Counted from the stretch's first letter, positions 8,545-18,726 are shown. The stretch: DNA of 64,000 nucleotides from Didemnitutus sp041906465 (GCA_041906465.1 JAYRJE010000012.1:124001-188000), one strand, 5' to 3'. The notes: generated from the letters alone by a model not told the origin. Program-made: numbers and translations.

Positions 8545-11052
8545 ATGAAAAAACTCCTGCTTTGGCTGATGGCGGCTGCCGCGAGCGCCGCGTGCTACGC
8601 GGCGGAACCTTTCGTCAATTCGGTCGGCATGCGCATGAGGCCGATTGCCCCCGGATCGTTCCGCATGGGTGAAACCAATGCGACTCCCGCGGACGCGTTC
8701 GGCGTCGCGCGCTATCTCGAGCACGGCGATTGGGACGAGCATCCCGTCCATCGCGTCACGCTCACGCAGCCGTTCTACATGGCCGAGACGGAAGTGACGC
8801 TGGAGCAATTCCGGCAGTTCCGCGCATCCGCCGCCGGCAACGACACTTTCGCGCCCTATGTTTCCGGCATCAGCTGGGACGACGCGGTCGCCTTTTGTGC
8901 GTGGCTCTCGCAAAAAGAGGGTCGCACATATCGCCTCCCCACTGAAGCCGAGTGGGAATACGCCGCGCGCGCCGGGACGACGACGCTGTTCTCCTCCGGC
9001 GATCAACCGCCCACCGCGGAGCAACCGAATCCGTGGGGCCTGCGCAATATGCACAGCGGCGTCGCCGAGTGGTGTGCTGATTGGCACGGCGAGTATTCGC
9101 CCGACGACGCGACCGATCCCATCGGTCCGTCGAGCGGCTGGGCTCGCGTCGTGCGCGGTGGCGGCCTCGACAAATTGACGCCGTTCTACACACGCTCGGC
9201 CAACCGCGCTGGCGTGCCGCCGAACTTCCCTCCCCTGCCGCTCGAGGAAATCCGCGCGCGCATCGCGGGCGATGCCTCGTCCGGCCACGCTCCCGCCGGC
9301 ACCGGCCAGGCGCGCCAAGGCGACTACAAGAGCGAGTTCCTCTACCAGAATTTCACGCGCTCGGTTTTGAACAACCAAGGCAACCACGCGATCGGCTTCC
9401 GCGTCGTCTGCGGCCCGGCGCCGACGTCGAAACCGACGGCCACGCACGTCGCGTTCGCCCAGGTCGGCGTGCACCAAGCCGGCCCGCAAGCTACGCTCGG
9501 ACCCGACGCGAGTCGCCCGTGGTTCCGCAAACGCCACCTGCTCCCCACGCCACCGGAAAACATCGCGCCGAAAAACCTGCCGACGCTGCGCGCGCTCGGC
9601 TGGCCGCGCGCTTTCCTCGGCCACATGCACAGCCCCGGCCTCGAAGTTGCGCGCAACGGCGACGTCATTTTCGTTTCGTTCACGTCGATCTCCGAAACCG
9701 ATCCCGACGTTGCGATGCTCACCACGCGGCTGCGCTTCGGCGCCGACGAGTGGGATCAACCGGATTTGTTTTTCGATTTTCCCGACGTCGATGACCACGC
9801 GCCGATGCTGTGGAACGACCACGGCAAACTCTGGTTTTTCTTCGGCTCGAACAAACTCGACAGCGGTTTCCCGTTCCAATGGGTCACGTCCGATGATCAC
9901 GGCGCCACGTGGAGCGCGGTGCATTTCCCGATCTTCGTCACGCCGACCGGCGGCTACTCCGCGCAACCGATCACGAATGCCTTCCGCGACGCCAAAGGCA
10001 GCATCTACGTCGCGAGCGACGCCATTGGACCCGAATCCGTGCTCTGGCGCAGCGACGACAACGGCCAGACGTGGGCCGAGCCCGTCGGCCGCAGCGGCGG
10101 ACGTCACACCGCGTTCGTGCCGTTGCGCGACGGCCGCATTCTCGGCATGGGCGGCAAGAGTTCGAACATCGAAGGCTTCATGCCGAAATCGATTTCGAAG
10201 GACGGCGGCAAAACCTACGAGGTGACGAAAACGCCGTTCCCCTACCTCGGCAGCAACCAGCGCCCGACCTGCATTCGCCTCGCGAGCGGCCGACTCTTCA
10301 TGGCAGGCGACGCGCAAAGCGAAAAAGGCGTGCAGCCCGCCGGCTTCCCGTTCCGCGGCGCCTACGCGGCGCTCTCCGACGACGACGGCGAAACGTGGAC
10401 GATCCGCCAACTCCCCGGCGTGCAAGGTCACGAAACGCCGGAGCGCTTCAAACAAATGGCCGGCGGCACGCTCGGCTACTCCGTCGCGCGGCAGGCGCCG
10501 AACGGCGTGATCCATCTCATCGCCACGATGACGGAGCCGTGCCTGCACTACGAACTCAACGAAGAGTGGATTCTCCACGGCGACGAACGCATCGCCACTG
10601 CAGACGACACCGCTCTGCGCGCCAACTCCGCGCGCGCCATCCGCGGCGTGCGCGAATACGTCGAGCACGACGCCGCCGGCCGCGTCACGCTGCGCTACTC
10701 GGGCGGACTCGGCGACGATGGACGCTTTCTCCTCCACGGCCCGAGCACGTGGTATCTCGCCGACGGCCGTCCGCAGCGCGAAGCGCATTACGCGCTCGGC
10801 CGCCTCACCGGCCTCGAGACATTCCGCAACGCCGAGGGCGTGCTGCAATGGACGCGCGATCACGCCGCCGACGGCACCGTCACTTGGACCAATTACTGGC
10901 CGAACGGAAAAATCCGCACGCGCTCCACGTGGCGCGACGACTACGCCGAAGGTCCGGCGGTGCTGAACGATTCCACCGGCCACGAAATCTACCGCGTCGA
11001 ATTCAACCGCGGCCTCCCCGTTCAACAAGCCGGCTCGCCCGGCGAAAACTAA
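8545..11052 (+). CDS. Exported FGE-like / BNR sialidase-like / YwqK-like fusion protein
   Basis: An 835-aa protein with a signal peptide (LLLWLMAAAASAACYAAEP). Residues 22-290 form a formylglycine-generating-enzyme-like (SUMF1) domain with LPTEAEWEYAAR at 131-142 and GVAEWCADW at 172-180. The region matching the catalytic cysteine pair (RGGGLDKLTPFY) has no cysteines, so FGE oxidase activity is unlikely. Residues 350-680 are a BNR/sialidase-like propeller with Asp-boxes SDDHGATW (449-456), SDDNGQTW (503-510) and SDDDGETW. Residues 700-830 contain YwqK/MORN-like repeats such as TWYLADGRPQREAHY and TNYWPNGKIRTRSTW. A sulfatase gene follows after 13 nt, so the two are co-transcribed. A role in binding or cleaving a host glycan is inferred. 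Confidence 0.8.
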   Translation: MKKLLLWLMAAAASAACYAAEPFVNSVGMRMRPIAPGSFRMGETNATPADAFGVARYLEHGDWDEHPVHRVTLTQPFYMAETEVTLEQFRQFRASAAGNDTFAPYVSGISWDDAVAFCAWLSQKEGRTYRLPTEAEWEYAARAGTTTLFSSGDQPPTAEQPNPWGLRNMHSGVAEWCADWHGEYSPDDATDPIGPSSGWARVVRGGGLDKLTPFYTRSANRAGVPPNFPPLPLEEIRARIAGDASSGHAPAGTGQARQGDYKSEFLYQNFTRSVLNNQGNHAIGFRVVCGPAPTSKPTATHVAFAQVGVHQAGPQATLGPDASRPWFRKRHLLPTPPENIAPKNLPTLRALGWPRAFLGHMHSPGLEVARNGDVIFVSFTSISETDPDVAMLTTRLRFGADEWDQPDLFFDFPDVDDHAPMLWNDHGKLWFFFGSNKLDSGFPFQWVTSDDHGATWSAVHFPIFVTPTGGYSAQPITNAFRDAKGSIYVASDAIGPESVLWRSDDNGQTWAEPVGRSGGRHTAFVPLRDGRILGMGGKSSNIEGFMPKSISKDGGKTYEVTKTPFPYLGSNQRPTCIRLASGRLFMAGDAQSEKGVQPAGFPFRGAYAALSDDDGETWTIRQLPGVQGHETPERFKQMAGGTLGYSVARQAPNGVIHLIATMTEPCLHYELNEEWILHGDERIATADDTALRANSARAIRGVREYVEHDAAGRVTLRYSGGLGDDGRFLLHGPSTWYLADGRPQREAHYALGRLTGLETFRNAEGVLQWTRDHAADGTVTWTNYWPNGKIRTRSTWRDDYAEGPAVLNDSTGHEIYRVEFNRGLPVQQAGSPGEN

Positions 11053-11065
11053 ATCCACGCTCACC

Positions 11066-12472
11066 ATGCCACTCCCGAAATCGCTTACACGTTCTCTCGC
11101 CTGGGCCGGGCCGCTCCTCGCCACCGCGTCGTTCGCTTCGCCGCTTGTCGCGCAAACTCCCGCCGGCCCGCCCGTGCCGACGCCCAAGCCGCCCAACATT
11201 CTCTTGATCGTCGCCGACGACATGGGCTGGAACCAGGTCGGCTATCACGGCTCGCAATGGTATGAGACGCCCAACATCGATCGCATCGCGCGCGAGGGCC
11301 TGCAATTCCGCCAAGCCTACAGCTCCGCGCCGATCTGCTCGCCCACGCGCGCCGCGCTCATGACGGGCAAAGTCCCCGCGCGCCTCCATCTCACCGACTA
11401 CATTCCCGGCGGCATGTTCGAGGAGAAACCGCTCGTCACGCCGCTCATGCAGCAAGGCTTGCCCCTCGAAGAAACCACGCTCCCGGAAATGCTCCACACG
11501 CGCGGTTACACCTCGGGCCTCTTCGGCAAGTGGCACCTCGCGCCGACCTACGACTACCAAGCGTGGCGACCGATGGACCCCGAGAGCCAGGGCTTCGACG
11601 AGGTTTACCACACGCGCAAACCCGACGACGACACGATCAAAAACAAGGACGCGCACAACGCCGTCTCCATCACCGATCGCGCCCTCGACTTCATCGAACG
11701 CCACAAGACCGGCCCGTTCTTCTGCTACGTCGCCCACAACGTCGTGCATCGCCCGCTCACCGAAGAGCCGGAAGCCATCGCGAAATACCGCGCGAAGCAC
11801 GGTTCCGATCAGCCGGAAAACAGCGCCGTCATGGGCGCCATGATCGAACGCATGGACACCGGCATCGGCCGCCTCCTCGCGAAATTGAAGGAACTGAAAC
11901 TCGAAAACGACACCGTCGTCATCTTCATGTCCGACAACGGCAACGTCCTCGCGGATCAGAGCCAGAAACCGTTCCGCGGCGGCAAATCGACGATTTGGGA
12001 AGGCGGCCTGCGCGTGCCAATGGCGATCAAGTGGCCCGGCGTCGTGAAACCCGGCGGCGTCAGTCAGGAGCCCGTCATCACCCACGATCTCTTCAACACG
12101 ATCATGGAAATTTCCGGCACGCCGTATCAGCCCGCGCTGCACGACGGCGTCAGCCTGATGCCGCTCGTCACGGGCAGCGCCACCACGCTCGGCCGCGACG
12201 CGCTCTACTGGCACTACCCGCATTATCACCACCTCGGCGATTTTCGTCCCGGCAGCGTCATCCGCATGGGAAAATACAAACTGATCGAGTGGTATGAAGG
12301 CGTGCTGCTCGGCAAAGGCCCGGCCGTCGAACTCTTCGATCTCGACGCCGACATCGGCGAAACCACCAACCTCGCTCCGCAAATGCCCGAACTCGCCGCG
12401 AAAATGCGCGCGAAGCTCGACGCGTGGAAAACCTCCGTCGGCGCGCAGGAAATGACCGTGCGGCAGAAGTAA
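11066..12472 (+). CDS. Secreted type I sulfatase
   Basis: A 468-aa arylsulfatase-family protein with a signal peptide ending around residue 30. It hydrolyses sulfate esters after its cysteine is converted to formylglycine. Visible motifs are the metal aspartates D51/D52 (IVADDMGW), C91-S-P-T-R (modified cysteine), GKWH at 154-157 and SDNG at 289-292. The C-terminal WHYPHYHHLG and GETTNLA motifs are shared with the fused sulfatase at 1475-4402, so the two are paralogues. The Cys-type motif fits maturation by the anSME encoded at 14975. It is the last gene before a strong terminator and is co-transcribed with the FGE-like gene. Confidence 0.93.
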   Translation: MPLPKSLTRSLAWAGPLLATASFASPLVAQTPAGPPVPTPKPPNILLIVADDMGWNQVGYHGSQWYETPNIDRIAREGLQFRQAYSSAPICSPTRAALMTGKVPARLHLTDYIPGGMFEEKPLVTPLMQQGLPLEETTLPEMLHTRGYTSGLFGKWHLAPTYDYQAWRPMDPESQGFDEVYHTRKPDDDTIKNKDAHNAVSITDRALDFIERHKTGPFFCYVAHNVVHRPLTEEPEAIAKYRAKHGSDQPENSAVMGAMIERMDTGIGRLLAKLKELKLENDTVVIFMSDNGNVLADQSQKPFRGGKSTIWEGGLRVPMAIKWPGVVKPGGVSQEPVITHDLFNTIMEISGTPYQPALHDGVSLMPLVTGSATTLGRDALYWHYPHYHHLGDFRPGSVIRMGKYKLIEWYEGVLLGKGPAVELFDLDADIGETTNLAPQMPELAAKMRAKLDAWKTSVGAQEMTVRQK

Positions 12473-12494
12473 TCTCGTTTTCCCCTCCGCGCAG

Positions 12495-12525
12495 GGCGCC
12501 GCTCGCGAGAGCGGCGCCTTTTTTT
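12495..12525. terminator. Bidirectional intrinsic terminator
   Basis: A perfect 10-bp GC-rich stem (GGCGCCGCTC, loop GCGA, GAGCGGCGCC) is followed by seven T residues. It ends the sulfatase operon. The penicillin-acylase gene converges on it, and its TAA stop lies inside the T-run. Confidence 0.9.
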
Positions 12526-14851
12526 ATAGCGGCGTCAGCTCGAGCACGTTTCGCGCCGGCCCCGGCAACAACGGCGTCGGCAATCCGCGCACCCAAGCGT
12601 CGTGGCCGGCGCGATAATACGGCGAGAGCGGATGTCCGCTTTGACCGCCCGGCATCTCAAATACGCCGCTTTCCTCGTGCCCCGGCGAAACGATCAGCCG
12701 CTCGGACGCACCGTGCTTCGCCGTCTGATTGCGCGGCGCATCCGCATCGCCATCGAGTTCCTCGCGCGGCATGTCGAGCCGCCGCGCCAGAAACGCCGGC
12801 AGAAAACGGCTCAACGGATGGCGCATCTCCAAGCGATTCACCGCGCCCCACCGGAATTTCTCCAATCCCGCGCGCTGCGCATCGGCGAGCACTTGATCCG
12901 CGGCCGCGCTCGCGTCCTCGTCGCGCAACGCCGCGAGCACGAGATCCTCGCGGTGAAACTTGCCGACGTTCACCCGCGGATAATTTTTCTTCGCCGCGCC
13001 GTAGAGCGCGCTATCGACCCGCGCCATCGCCGCTTCGCGAAATCCGCGCACGAGACGATAGCTCACGGATTCCGGGCCCGCCCGTCCGTCGCACTCCAGG
13101 ACTTCGCGCCGCACGCGCTGCGACCACTCGTCCGCTCGCGTCGCCAACACGCGCGCAAAACGATCGCGCCACGGCAGCAAGTGCGCGAGCCGGTCGTCGA
13201 GTTGCACGCCGAGCAAATCGCCCTCGGCGATCGGCGCCCCGCGCGCCACGAGCCGCCGCAGATCGTCGCGGATCGTGCCCGCGCGAAACCCATGATCGTA
13301 ACCGTTGTCGCCGAGTTTGCGCAGCGCCTCTCCGCCGACATGCCGCTGATTCGCCGACCACAATAGTCCCTCCGCCGGATCGAACACGACCGGCACCTCG
13401 TCGGCCCGCAACCAGCCGCGCCAGCCCGCGCCCCTCGCCCAATCTCCCGTCGCGAGCCCGTCGAAGCCGGCCGTGCGCTGCGGAATGGGCCCCGTCACCG
13501 TCCACGCGATGTGACCGTCCGCATCGGCCACGATCAGATTCTGATTCGGCATGCCGGCGCGATGCGCCAGCGCCAGCGCCTCGCTGACCGAATTCACCTG
13601 GCTCAGGCCGCGGATCGTGAGGTCGAGTGCATCCAGCGCGTGCGCGTTCCATTTCACCGCCCAACGGCGTCCATCGGCGGCTTGATCGATCACCGGTCCC
13701 CAACACGTCCACGGCACGCGCAGTGCCACCGGCTCGCTGCCGCGACACGCGATCGTCTCCGTGAAAAACTCGAATCCCTGCCAGCCCTCGGGCGTGCGAT
13801 AATGTTCGTGCGTCGCGTCGAGTTCGAGCGGCACGACGTCCACCGTATCGATGTAGGAATTCGTGAAACCCCACGCCACGCGCCCATTCGAGCCGACCGT
13901 CACATCGGGCAAGCCCGGCAACGTCACGCCCACGATCCGCCGCACCGATTTTCCCTCGGAGATTTCGATCAGCGCGCGATACCAAACGTTCGGCACCGCC
14001 ATCGAGAGGTGCATGTCGCTCGCGAGCAACGCCGCGCGATGCGCCGTATGCACGCCCGCAATCGCGAACGCGTTGCTGCCCGTCACCGGTTCGGGCGCTT
14101 CGAACGCGACGACTTCGCGCGGCGCCTTCGCGCCGATCGATCCCGGAGGCGTGAAAAACGAACCGTCGATCGCCGCATCGTGCGCATCGCCTGGCGGCGC
14201 GAGTCGCGACGCTTCCGCGCCCGTCGCCGCGCGCACGGCGTTCACGCTCCGCTCGAAGCGCCCTTCCTCGTCCTGCAAGTCGAGCCACATCGTATAGACC
14301 ACGAGCAGCGAATCCGCTTCGCACCACGGACGCGGCGACGTGCGCAGGACAAAATATTCCCACGGGCGCGCGCGCAGCGCGGCAAGTCCGGCATTCACGC
14401 CCGCGGTGTAAGCGCGCAATTGCGCGCGTTGCTCCTCCGGCAAATGCGCCCAAACCTCCTCGGCGCGCCACCGGAAACGATGCACGCGCACCGCGCGATC
14501 CGCGTTGAGCGCCGCCGCGCCGAAAAGCTCCGCGAGTTCGCCGGACGATTTGCGGCGCAGCAGATCCATTTGAAAAAATCGCTCCTGCGCGTGCAGAAAT
14601 CCGAGCGCACGCGCCGCATCGAGCGCCGTTTGGGCGCGCACGGTCGGCACGCCTTGCGCATCGCGCTCCACGCGCACCGCCGCGCCCAGGCCCGCGAGCG
14701 AGCGGCGGCCGTCGCGTTGCGGCAGACTGGCCGCGAGCAAGCCGTAGCCGACGAGCACCACAAACGCCGCGCTCACGAACAACGCGGTCACGACACGGAC
14801 AAGCCAGCGCGAGCGCGAACGCACCGCGTGAGGAGAAAGAGCTGGGGGCAT
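12524..14851 (-). CDS. Penicillin acylase family (Ntn) hydrolase
   Basis: About 775 aa from ATG 14851; a TTG at 14872 would add 7 residues. A membrane/signal segment at roughly residues 16-42 suggests export. The VTGSNAFAIAG motif marks the autoproteolytic junction whose serine (about residue 259) becomes the N-terminal nucleophile of the beta chain; RFFQMDLLRRKSSGEL lies in the alpha chain as in other family members. These enzymes cleave amides such as beta-lactam side chains or N-acyl homoserine lactones. The substrate cannot be told from the sequence. The gene is convergent with the sulfatase and divergent from anSME, so its link to the glycan cluster is only positional. Confidence 0.88.
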   Translation of the reverse strand: MPPALSPHAVRSRSRWLVRVVTALFVSAAFVVLVGYGLLAASLPQRDGRRSLAGLGAAVRVERDAQGVPTVRAQTALDAARALGFLHAQERFFQMDLLRRKSSGELAELFGAAALNADRAVRVHRFRWRAEEVWAHLPEEQRAQLRAYTAGVNAGLAALRARPWEYFVLRTSPRPWCEADSLLVVYTMWLDLQDEEGRFERSVNAVRAATGAEASRLAPPGDAHDAAIDGSFFTPPGSIGAKAPREVVAFEAPEPVTGSNAFAIAGVHTAHRAALLASDMHLSMAVPNVWYRALIEISEGKSVRRIVGVTLPGLPDVTVGSNGRVAWGFTNSYIDTVDVVPLELDATHEHYRTPEGWQGFEFFTETIACRGSEPVALRVPWTCWGPVIDQAADGRRWAVKWNAHALDALDLTIRGLSQVNSVSEALALAHRAGMPNQNLIVADADGHIAWTVTGPIPQRTAGFDGLATGDWARGAGWRGWLRADEVPVVFDPAEGLLWSANQRHVGGEALRKLGDNGYDHGFRAGTIRDDLRRLVARGAPIAEGDLLGVQLDDRLAHLLPWRDRFARVLATRADEWSQRVRREVLECDGRAGPESVSYRLVRGFREAAMARVDSALYGAAKKNYPRVNVGKFHREDLVLAALRDEDASAAADQVLADAQRAGLEKFRWGAVNRLEMRHPLSRFLPAFLARRLDMPREELDGDADAPRNQTAKHGASERLIVSPGHEESGVFEMPGGQSGHPLSPYYRAGHDAWVRGLPTPLLPGPARNVLELTPL

Positions 14852-14974
14852 TGTCCGCGACGAAGCGCGCAAACCTCCCGCCGACGAGCTTGAAATGAGC
14901 GGCTATTTCATGCGCGGGAAATTTTCTGCGACGCGCGCATTGACTCGCCGTTTTTCTCGGCGCGAAATCCACGC

Positions 14975-16228
14975 GTGCCGACCGCCCGCGCTCCCTTTCA
15001 CCTGATGACGAAGCCGATGGGGTCAAAGTGCAATCTCGACTGCACGTATTGCTTCTACCTCGAGAAAGAGCACCTCTATCCCGGCGCCGGCAACTTCCGC
15101 ATGAAGCCGGAAGTGCTCGAGGCCTACGTGCGCGACTACATCGCGGCGCAACCCGGCCCCGTCGTCAGCTTCGCGTGGCAAGGCGGCGAGCCGACGCTCG
15201 CCGGTGTCGATTTTTTCCGTCGCGCCGTCGCGCTCCAACGCCAATATGGCCAGGGCCGCACGATCGAGAACGCGCTGCAAACCAACGGCACGCTGCTCGA
15301 CGACGAGTGGGGCGAATATCTCGCGCGCGAGAAATTTCTCGTCGGGCTGAGCATCGACGGCCCCGCGCCGCTGCACGACGCCTATCGCGTGGACCGCGCG
15401 GGCGGCGCGACGTTCGAACGCGTCTTCGCCGGGCTCAATCTGCTCAAGAAACACGGCGTGGAATTCAACACGCTCACGACCGTGCACCGCCGCAACGTGG
15501 CGCAGCCGCTCGAAGTCTATCGTTTCCTGCGCTCGGTCGGCTCGGGCTACATGCAGTTTATCCCGATTGTCGAACGCAACGCGCGCGACGGCGCCGCCGA
15601 TGGCCTCTGGCTCTCGCCGCCGCCCGACCACGAAGACGCCGCGTTCGACACACAGGTGACCGAATGGAGCGTGCGCCCGGCGGAATACGGCGAATTTCTC
15701 AGCCGCGTGTTCGACGAGTGGGTGCAACGCGACGTCGGCACGGTGTTCGTGCAACAGTTCGACGCCGCGCTGGCGAACTGGGTCGGGCAGCCGGCGGGCG
15801 TTTGCATCTTTTCCGAAAAATGCGGCAGCGCGCTCGCGATCGAGCACAACGGCGACGTCTATAGCTGCGACCACTACGTCTATCCGCGCTACAAGCTCGG
15901 CAATCTGCTCAACACGTCGCTCGCGGGCATGGTGGACTCGCCGCAGCAGACGCAATTCGGCGAAGCGAAGGCGAGCACGTTGCCGCGCTATTGCCGCGAG
16001 TGCCCGGTGCGTTTCGCGTGTCACGGTGAATGTCCGAAACACCGCTTCCTGCGCACGCCGCACGGCGAGCCGGGCCTGAACTATCTCTGCCGCAGCTACC
16101 GGAAATTTTTCGCCCACATCGATTCGCCGATGCGGACGATGGGCGCGCTGCTCGCCGCGAATCGCGCGCCCGCGGAGATCATGCAGATCCCGCGGACACA
16201 TTGGTTGCCCGCGACGGTCAAACTCTGA
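14975..16228 (+). CDS. Anaerobic sulfatase-maturating enzyme (radical SAM/SPASM)
   Basis: A 417-aa radical SAM protein. C19, C23 and C26 (KCNLDCTYCFYL) hold the SAM-binding iron-sulfur cluster. Eight later cysteines, C277, C283, C298, C340, C343, C349, C353 and C372, fit the SPASM domain with two auxiliary clusters, and the GDVYSCDHYV stretch is characteristic of anSME. The enzyme converts the cysteine or serine of sulfatase motifs into formylglycine in the cytoplasm without oxygen. A GTG at 14975 was taken as start because APFHLM is conserved at the N-terminus of the family; ATG 15005 is too close to the cluster motif. Both sulfatases in the window carry the Cys-type motif and are likely clients. 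Confidence 0.92.
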   Translation: MPTARAPFHLMTKPMGSKCNLDCTYCFYLEKEHLYPGAGNFRMKPEVLEAYVRDYIAAQPGPVVSFAWQGGEPTLAGVDFFRRAVALQRQYGQGRTIENALQTNGTLLDDEWGEYLAREKFLVGLSIDGPAPLHDAYRVDRAGGATFERVFAGLNLLKKHGVEFNTLTTVHRRNVAQPLEVYRFLRSVGSGYMQFIPIVERNARDGAADGLWLSPPPDHEDAAFDTQVTEWSVRPAEYGEFLSRVFDEWVQRDVGTVFVQQFDAALANWVGQPAGVCIFSEKCGSALAIEHNGDVYSCDHYVYPRYKLGNLLNTSLAGMVDSPQQTQFGEAKASTLPRYCRECPVRFACHGECPKHRFLRTPHGEPGLNYLCRSYRKFFAHIDSPMRTMGALLAANRAPAEIMQIPRTHWLPATVKL

Positions 16229-16238
16229 GCGCGCGCGT

Positions 16239-18692
16239 TCAGGGCACGAATTGCAGCGCGTAGAGCGACGCGCCTTTCAATTCGAGCACGAGCTTCACGT
16301 TGCGTCCGGCGAGCGAGGAAACGTCTTCGCCGTTCGCGCGCCAGCGCACGCGTTGCTTCGTGCCGCGGCCGCGCACCGGCGCGCAATCCGCCAGCGCGTA
16401 GCCGGGGATCGGTTTTCCGTCGGCATCGATCAATGCCACGCGCGCTTCGCCCGCCGCGCCCACGTCGAGATTCAGTTCCAGCGCCGCGCCGGAAAACGTG
16501 AGCGGCCGCGTCGTAATTTGCGCGGTGCGGCCCGCTGCGGCCTCGAGCGCGACGAAGCCGTCGAGGCGCTGCACGACACGGTAAATGTGATTGCCCTCGC
16601 GATTGCGCCAGCGCGTCGAGTGATAATCCTCCTCGCCGAAGAAATACTGCCAGATCTCGTCGCCGCGCCGAATCAGGCCTTCGGCCATGTAGCCTTGGTG
16701 AAGCGTTTTTCCATTCACCGTGATCTCCGGCACGTAAGCCGGGCGCGGGTAGCGGCGCCAATGCACGCCGTCGCGACTGACGGCGACGTGCGTCTCGAAT
16801 TCGCCGGAGCCGTAGAAAAACAATCGCGGCAACAGCAGCAGTTTTTCGCTGATCGAGCCTTCGCCGTATTGGTGATACATCGCGGGAAACGCGACGTAGG
16901 TGTCGGGCGCCCACGGATACTTCGTCGCCTTCGGCACATAGATGCCGTCGCCCTGCCGGTCGATTTTCGGGTCCACCGTGAACACCACCGGATACTCCAT
17001 GCCGAAATCGCCCGGCGTGAGCGGACCGTTGTCGAGCCACCACGGTTGCGGCGTGCGCAGCGGACGCTTTTTCGCGAGTTCCCAGACTTCGGCCTGCGTT
17101 TGCGGCTTGAAGGGCCACGGCTGATAAGGATTCGGCGTCTCGGCCAACACGAACTCGCGCAACGTGTCGCCGCCGGGCGTCGCGCCGAAACCGGTGCGAT
17201 GATACGCGACGTAGAGACCGCGCTGGTCGTCGTAGAAAAAGCTCGATTGCGAACCGGAGCGGAACGGCGTCGTCGCGGTGCGCACGCGGCGCCATTTCCA
17301 GCCGTCGGGCGACGTGTAGAGATACACGCCGCGCCCTTCGAGGCCGCTGACCAATTTCCAGCGCTCTTCGGCCGGGCCGTTGGGATCGATGATCGGCCGG
17401 CCGAGCGGCGCGGCTTCGCCGATCACGTAATTGCGGCCACCTTTGTGATGGAGGCCGGTGTCCGGCGCGGTGAAGTTGAGCCCGTCGCGCGAAACGTTCA
17501 CGAGCAACCAGTCGTCCGCGCCGCCGTTGTAGAGGCGGATGACGCCGTCGTCGTCTTCGATCGCGGTGAGGTGTTTGCGAAATTGCGGCACGCCATCGAT
17601 GTTCACCTGCTCGATCTTCTGCGGCGGCTTCGGCACCAACGCCGCGCCTGAAATGGATTCGAGCAACGCATCGTCCACGAACACGTGCTTGCGCGCGCCG
17701 AGTTCGACCACGCCACTGCGCGGCGCGTCCGCGGCGAAGAGCAACGGCAGACCTCGGCGCGGCAGCGTCGCCGGCTCCGGCGGCGCGAAACTCGCCGGGG
17801 CCGCAAAAGCACTCGCATACACGACGCCGCGCGAGAACCGCAGTTCGTCGAGCGCGCCGGGCATCGGGTGTTGCCAAAGTCCGTCGCGCCCGACGGCGAG
17901 GTAAGCCTCGTCGCCTTCCGGCAATCGGCGGAAATGCACCGCGCTGGCGCGCGCGTTCGGTTGGCCATCCACGAAGTGCTGGAGCTCACCTGCCGCCGCC
18001 GAATACGTGAACGCGAAATGATGCCACTCGCCGTCCGCGAGCGCTTCGCGCCGCGTGGCGAGGCGCGCGGTCACGCCGCCCGGTTGATTTTGCCAGACGA
18101 ACTCGCCCGCCGCGGGATCGAGCGAAAGCGCGGTGACCGTTCTGTTTTCGCCGCGCGGCCCGGTGCCGATTTCGAAGATCACGCCGGCGGCCGCGCGCGC
18201 GTCGCGCACCCGAAACCAAAATTCCACCGTCCAATCGGCGTCGCCAAGATTCAGCTCGGTGCGCGTCGGGTTCACGAAGCTCACTTCCTTGCGCAAGTGT
18301 CGTTCGCCGCTCGTCATCAGCGCCGTGAATTGCGCGTTTGTCCATGTGAGCGGCGCCTGCGTGCGACCCGCGGGCATGGGCAACGGCGTGAGTGAGGCGG
18401 TTTTTTCGCCTTTGGTCGGGAGATCGATTTTCGGATACGCCTCGCTCGTCAGCGCACGACCGAAGCGTCCCGGCACGACTTGTCCGCCGAGCCCGAGCAC
18501 GAGCGGCGCGTCGAGCCCGGCGCTCGAGTCGAGCACCTGACTCGGGTAAAGCCCGGCCGGTTCATCGAAGCACCACAGCGCGACCGTTTCCGCGGCGCGC
18601 GTGGAAGCGCTGGCGCAGAGAACCGCGAGCAATGCGCTGGCGAAGCCGCGCCGAAATCGCGCGGCGAAAAGCAGGGGTAACGTAGAGCACAT
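16239..18692 (-). CDS. Exported LamG-domain protein with glycosidase-like propeller
   Basis: About 817 aa from ATG 18692, the start that gives a normal signal peptide (GFASALLAVLCASASTRAAE). Residues 35-270 resemble a LamG/concanavalin-A-like lectin fold (DADWTVEFWFRVRD, DGEWHHFAFTYS, GALDELRFSRGV). The remainder resembles five-bladed propeller glycoside hydrolase-type proteins (HVFVDDALLE, DDDGVIRLYNGG, SPDGWKWRRVRT, SRDGVHWRRYPRPAY), but no catalytic acids are assigned. The preceding gene in transcription order ends 34 nt upstream, so the two probably form an operon. A role in binding or degrading polysaccharide outside the cytoplasm is inferred. Confidence 0.75.
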   Translation of the reverse strand: MCSTLPLLFAARFRRGFASALLAVLCASASTRAAETVALWCFDEPAGLYPSQVLDSSAGLDAPLVLGLGGQVVPGRFGRALTSEAYPKIDLPTKGEKTASLTPLPMPAGRTQAPLTWTNAQFTALMTSGERHLRKEVSFVNPTRTELNLGDADWTVEFWFRVRDARAAAGVIFEIGTGPRGENRTVTALSLDPAAGEFVWQNQPGGVTARLATRREALADGEWHHFAFTYSAAAGELQHFVDGQPNARASAVHFRRLPEGDEAYLAVGRDGLWQHPMPGALDELRFSRGVVYASAFAAPASFAPPEPATLPRRGLPLLFAADAPRSGVVELGARKHVFVDDALLESISGAALVPKPPQKIEQVNIDGVPQFRKHLTAIEDDDGVIRLYNGGADDWLLVNVSRDGLNFTAPDTGLHHKGGRNYVIGEAAPLGRPIIDPNGPAEERWKLVSGLEGRGVYLYTSPDGWKWRRVRTATTPFRSGSQSSFFYDDQRGLYVAYHRTGFGATPGGDTLREFVLAETPNPYQPWPFKPQTQAEVWELAKKRPLRTPQPWWLDNGPLTPGDFGMEYPVVFTVDPKIDRQGDGIYVPKATKYPWAPDTYVAFPAMYHQYGEGSISEKLLLLPRLFFYGSGEFETHVAVSRDGVHWRRYPRPAYVPEITVNGKTLHQGYMAEGLIRRGDEIWQYFFGEEDYHSTRWRNREGNHIYRVVQRLDGFVALEAAAGRTAQITTRPLTFSGAALELNLDVGAAGEARVALIDADGKPIPGYALADCAPVRGRGTKQRVRWRANGEDVSSLAGRNVKLVLELKGASLYALQFVP

Positions 18693-18726
18693 AAAAAGAT
18701 CGCGAGAGGTTCGCGGGCGCGGAGGC

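Noticed and set aside
8497..11223. A 908-codon open frame on the minus strand
   Set aside because: Antisense to the FGE/BNR fusion gene, whose domains and signal peptide are clear.
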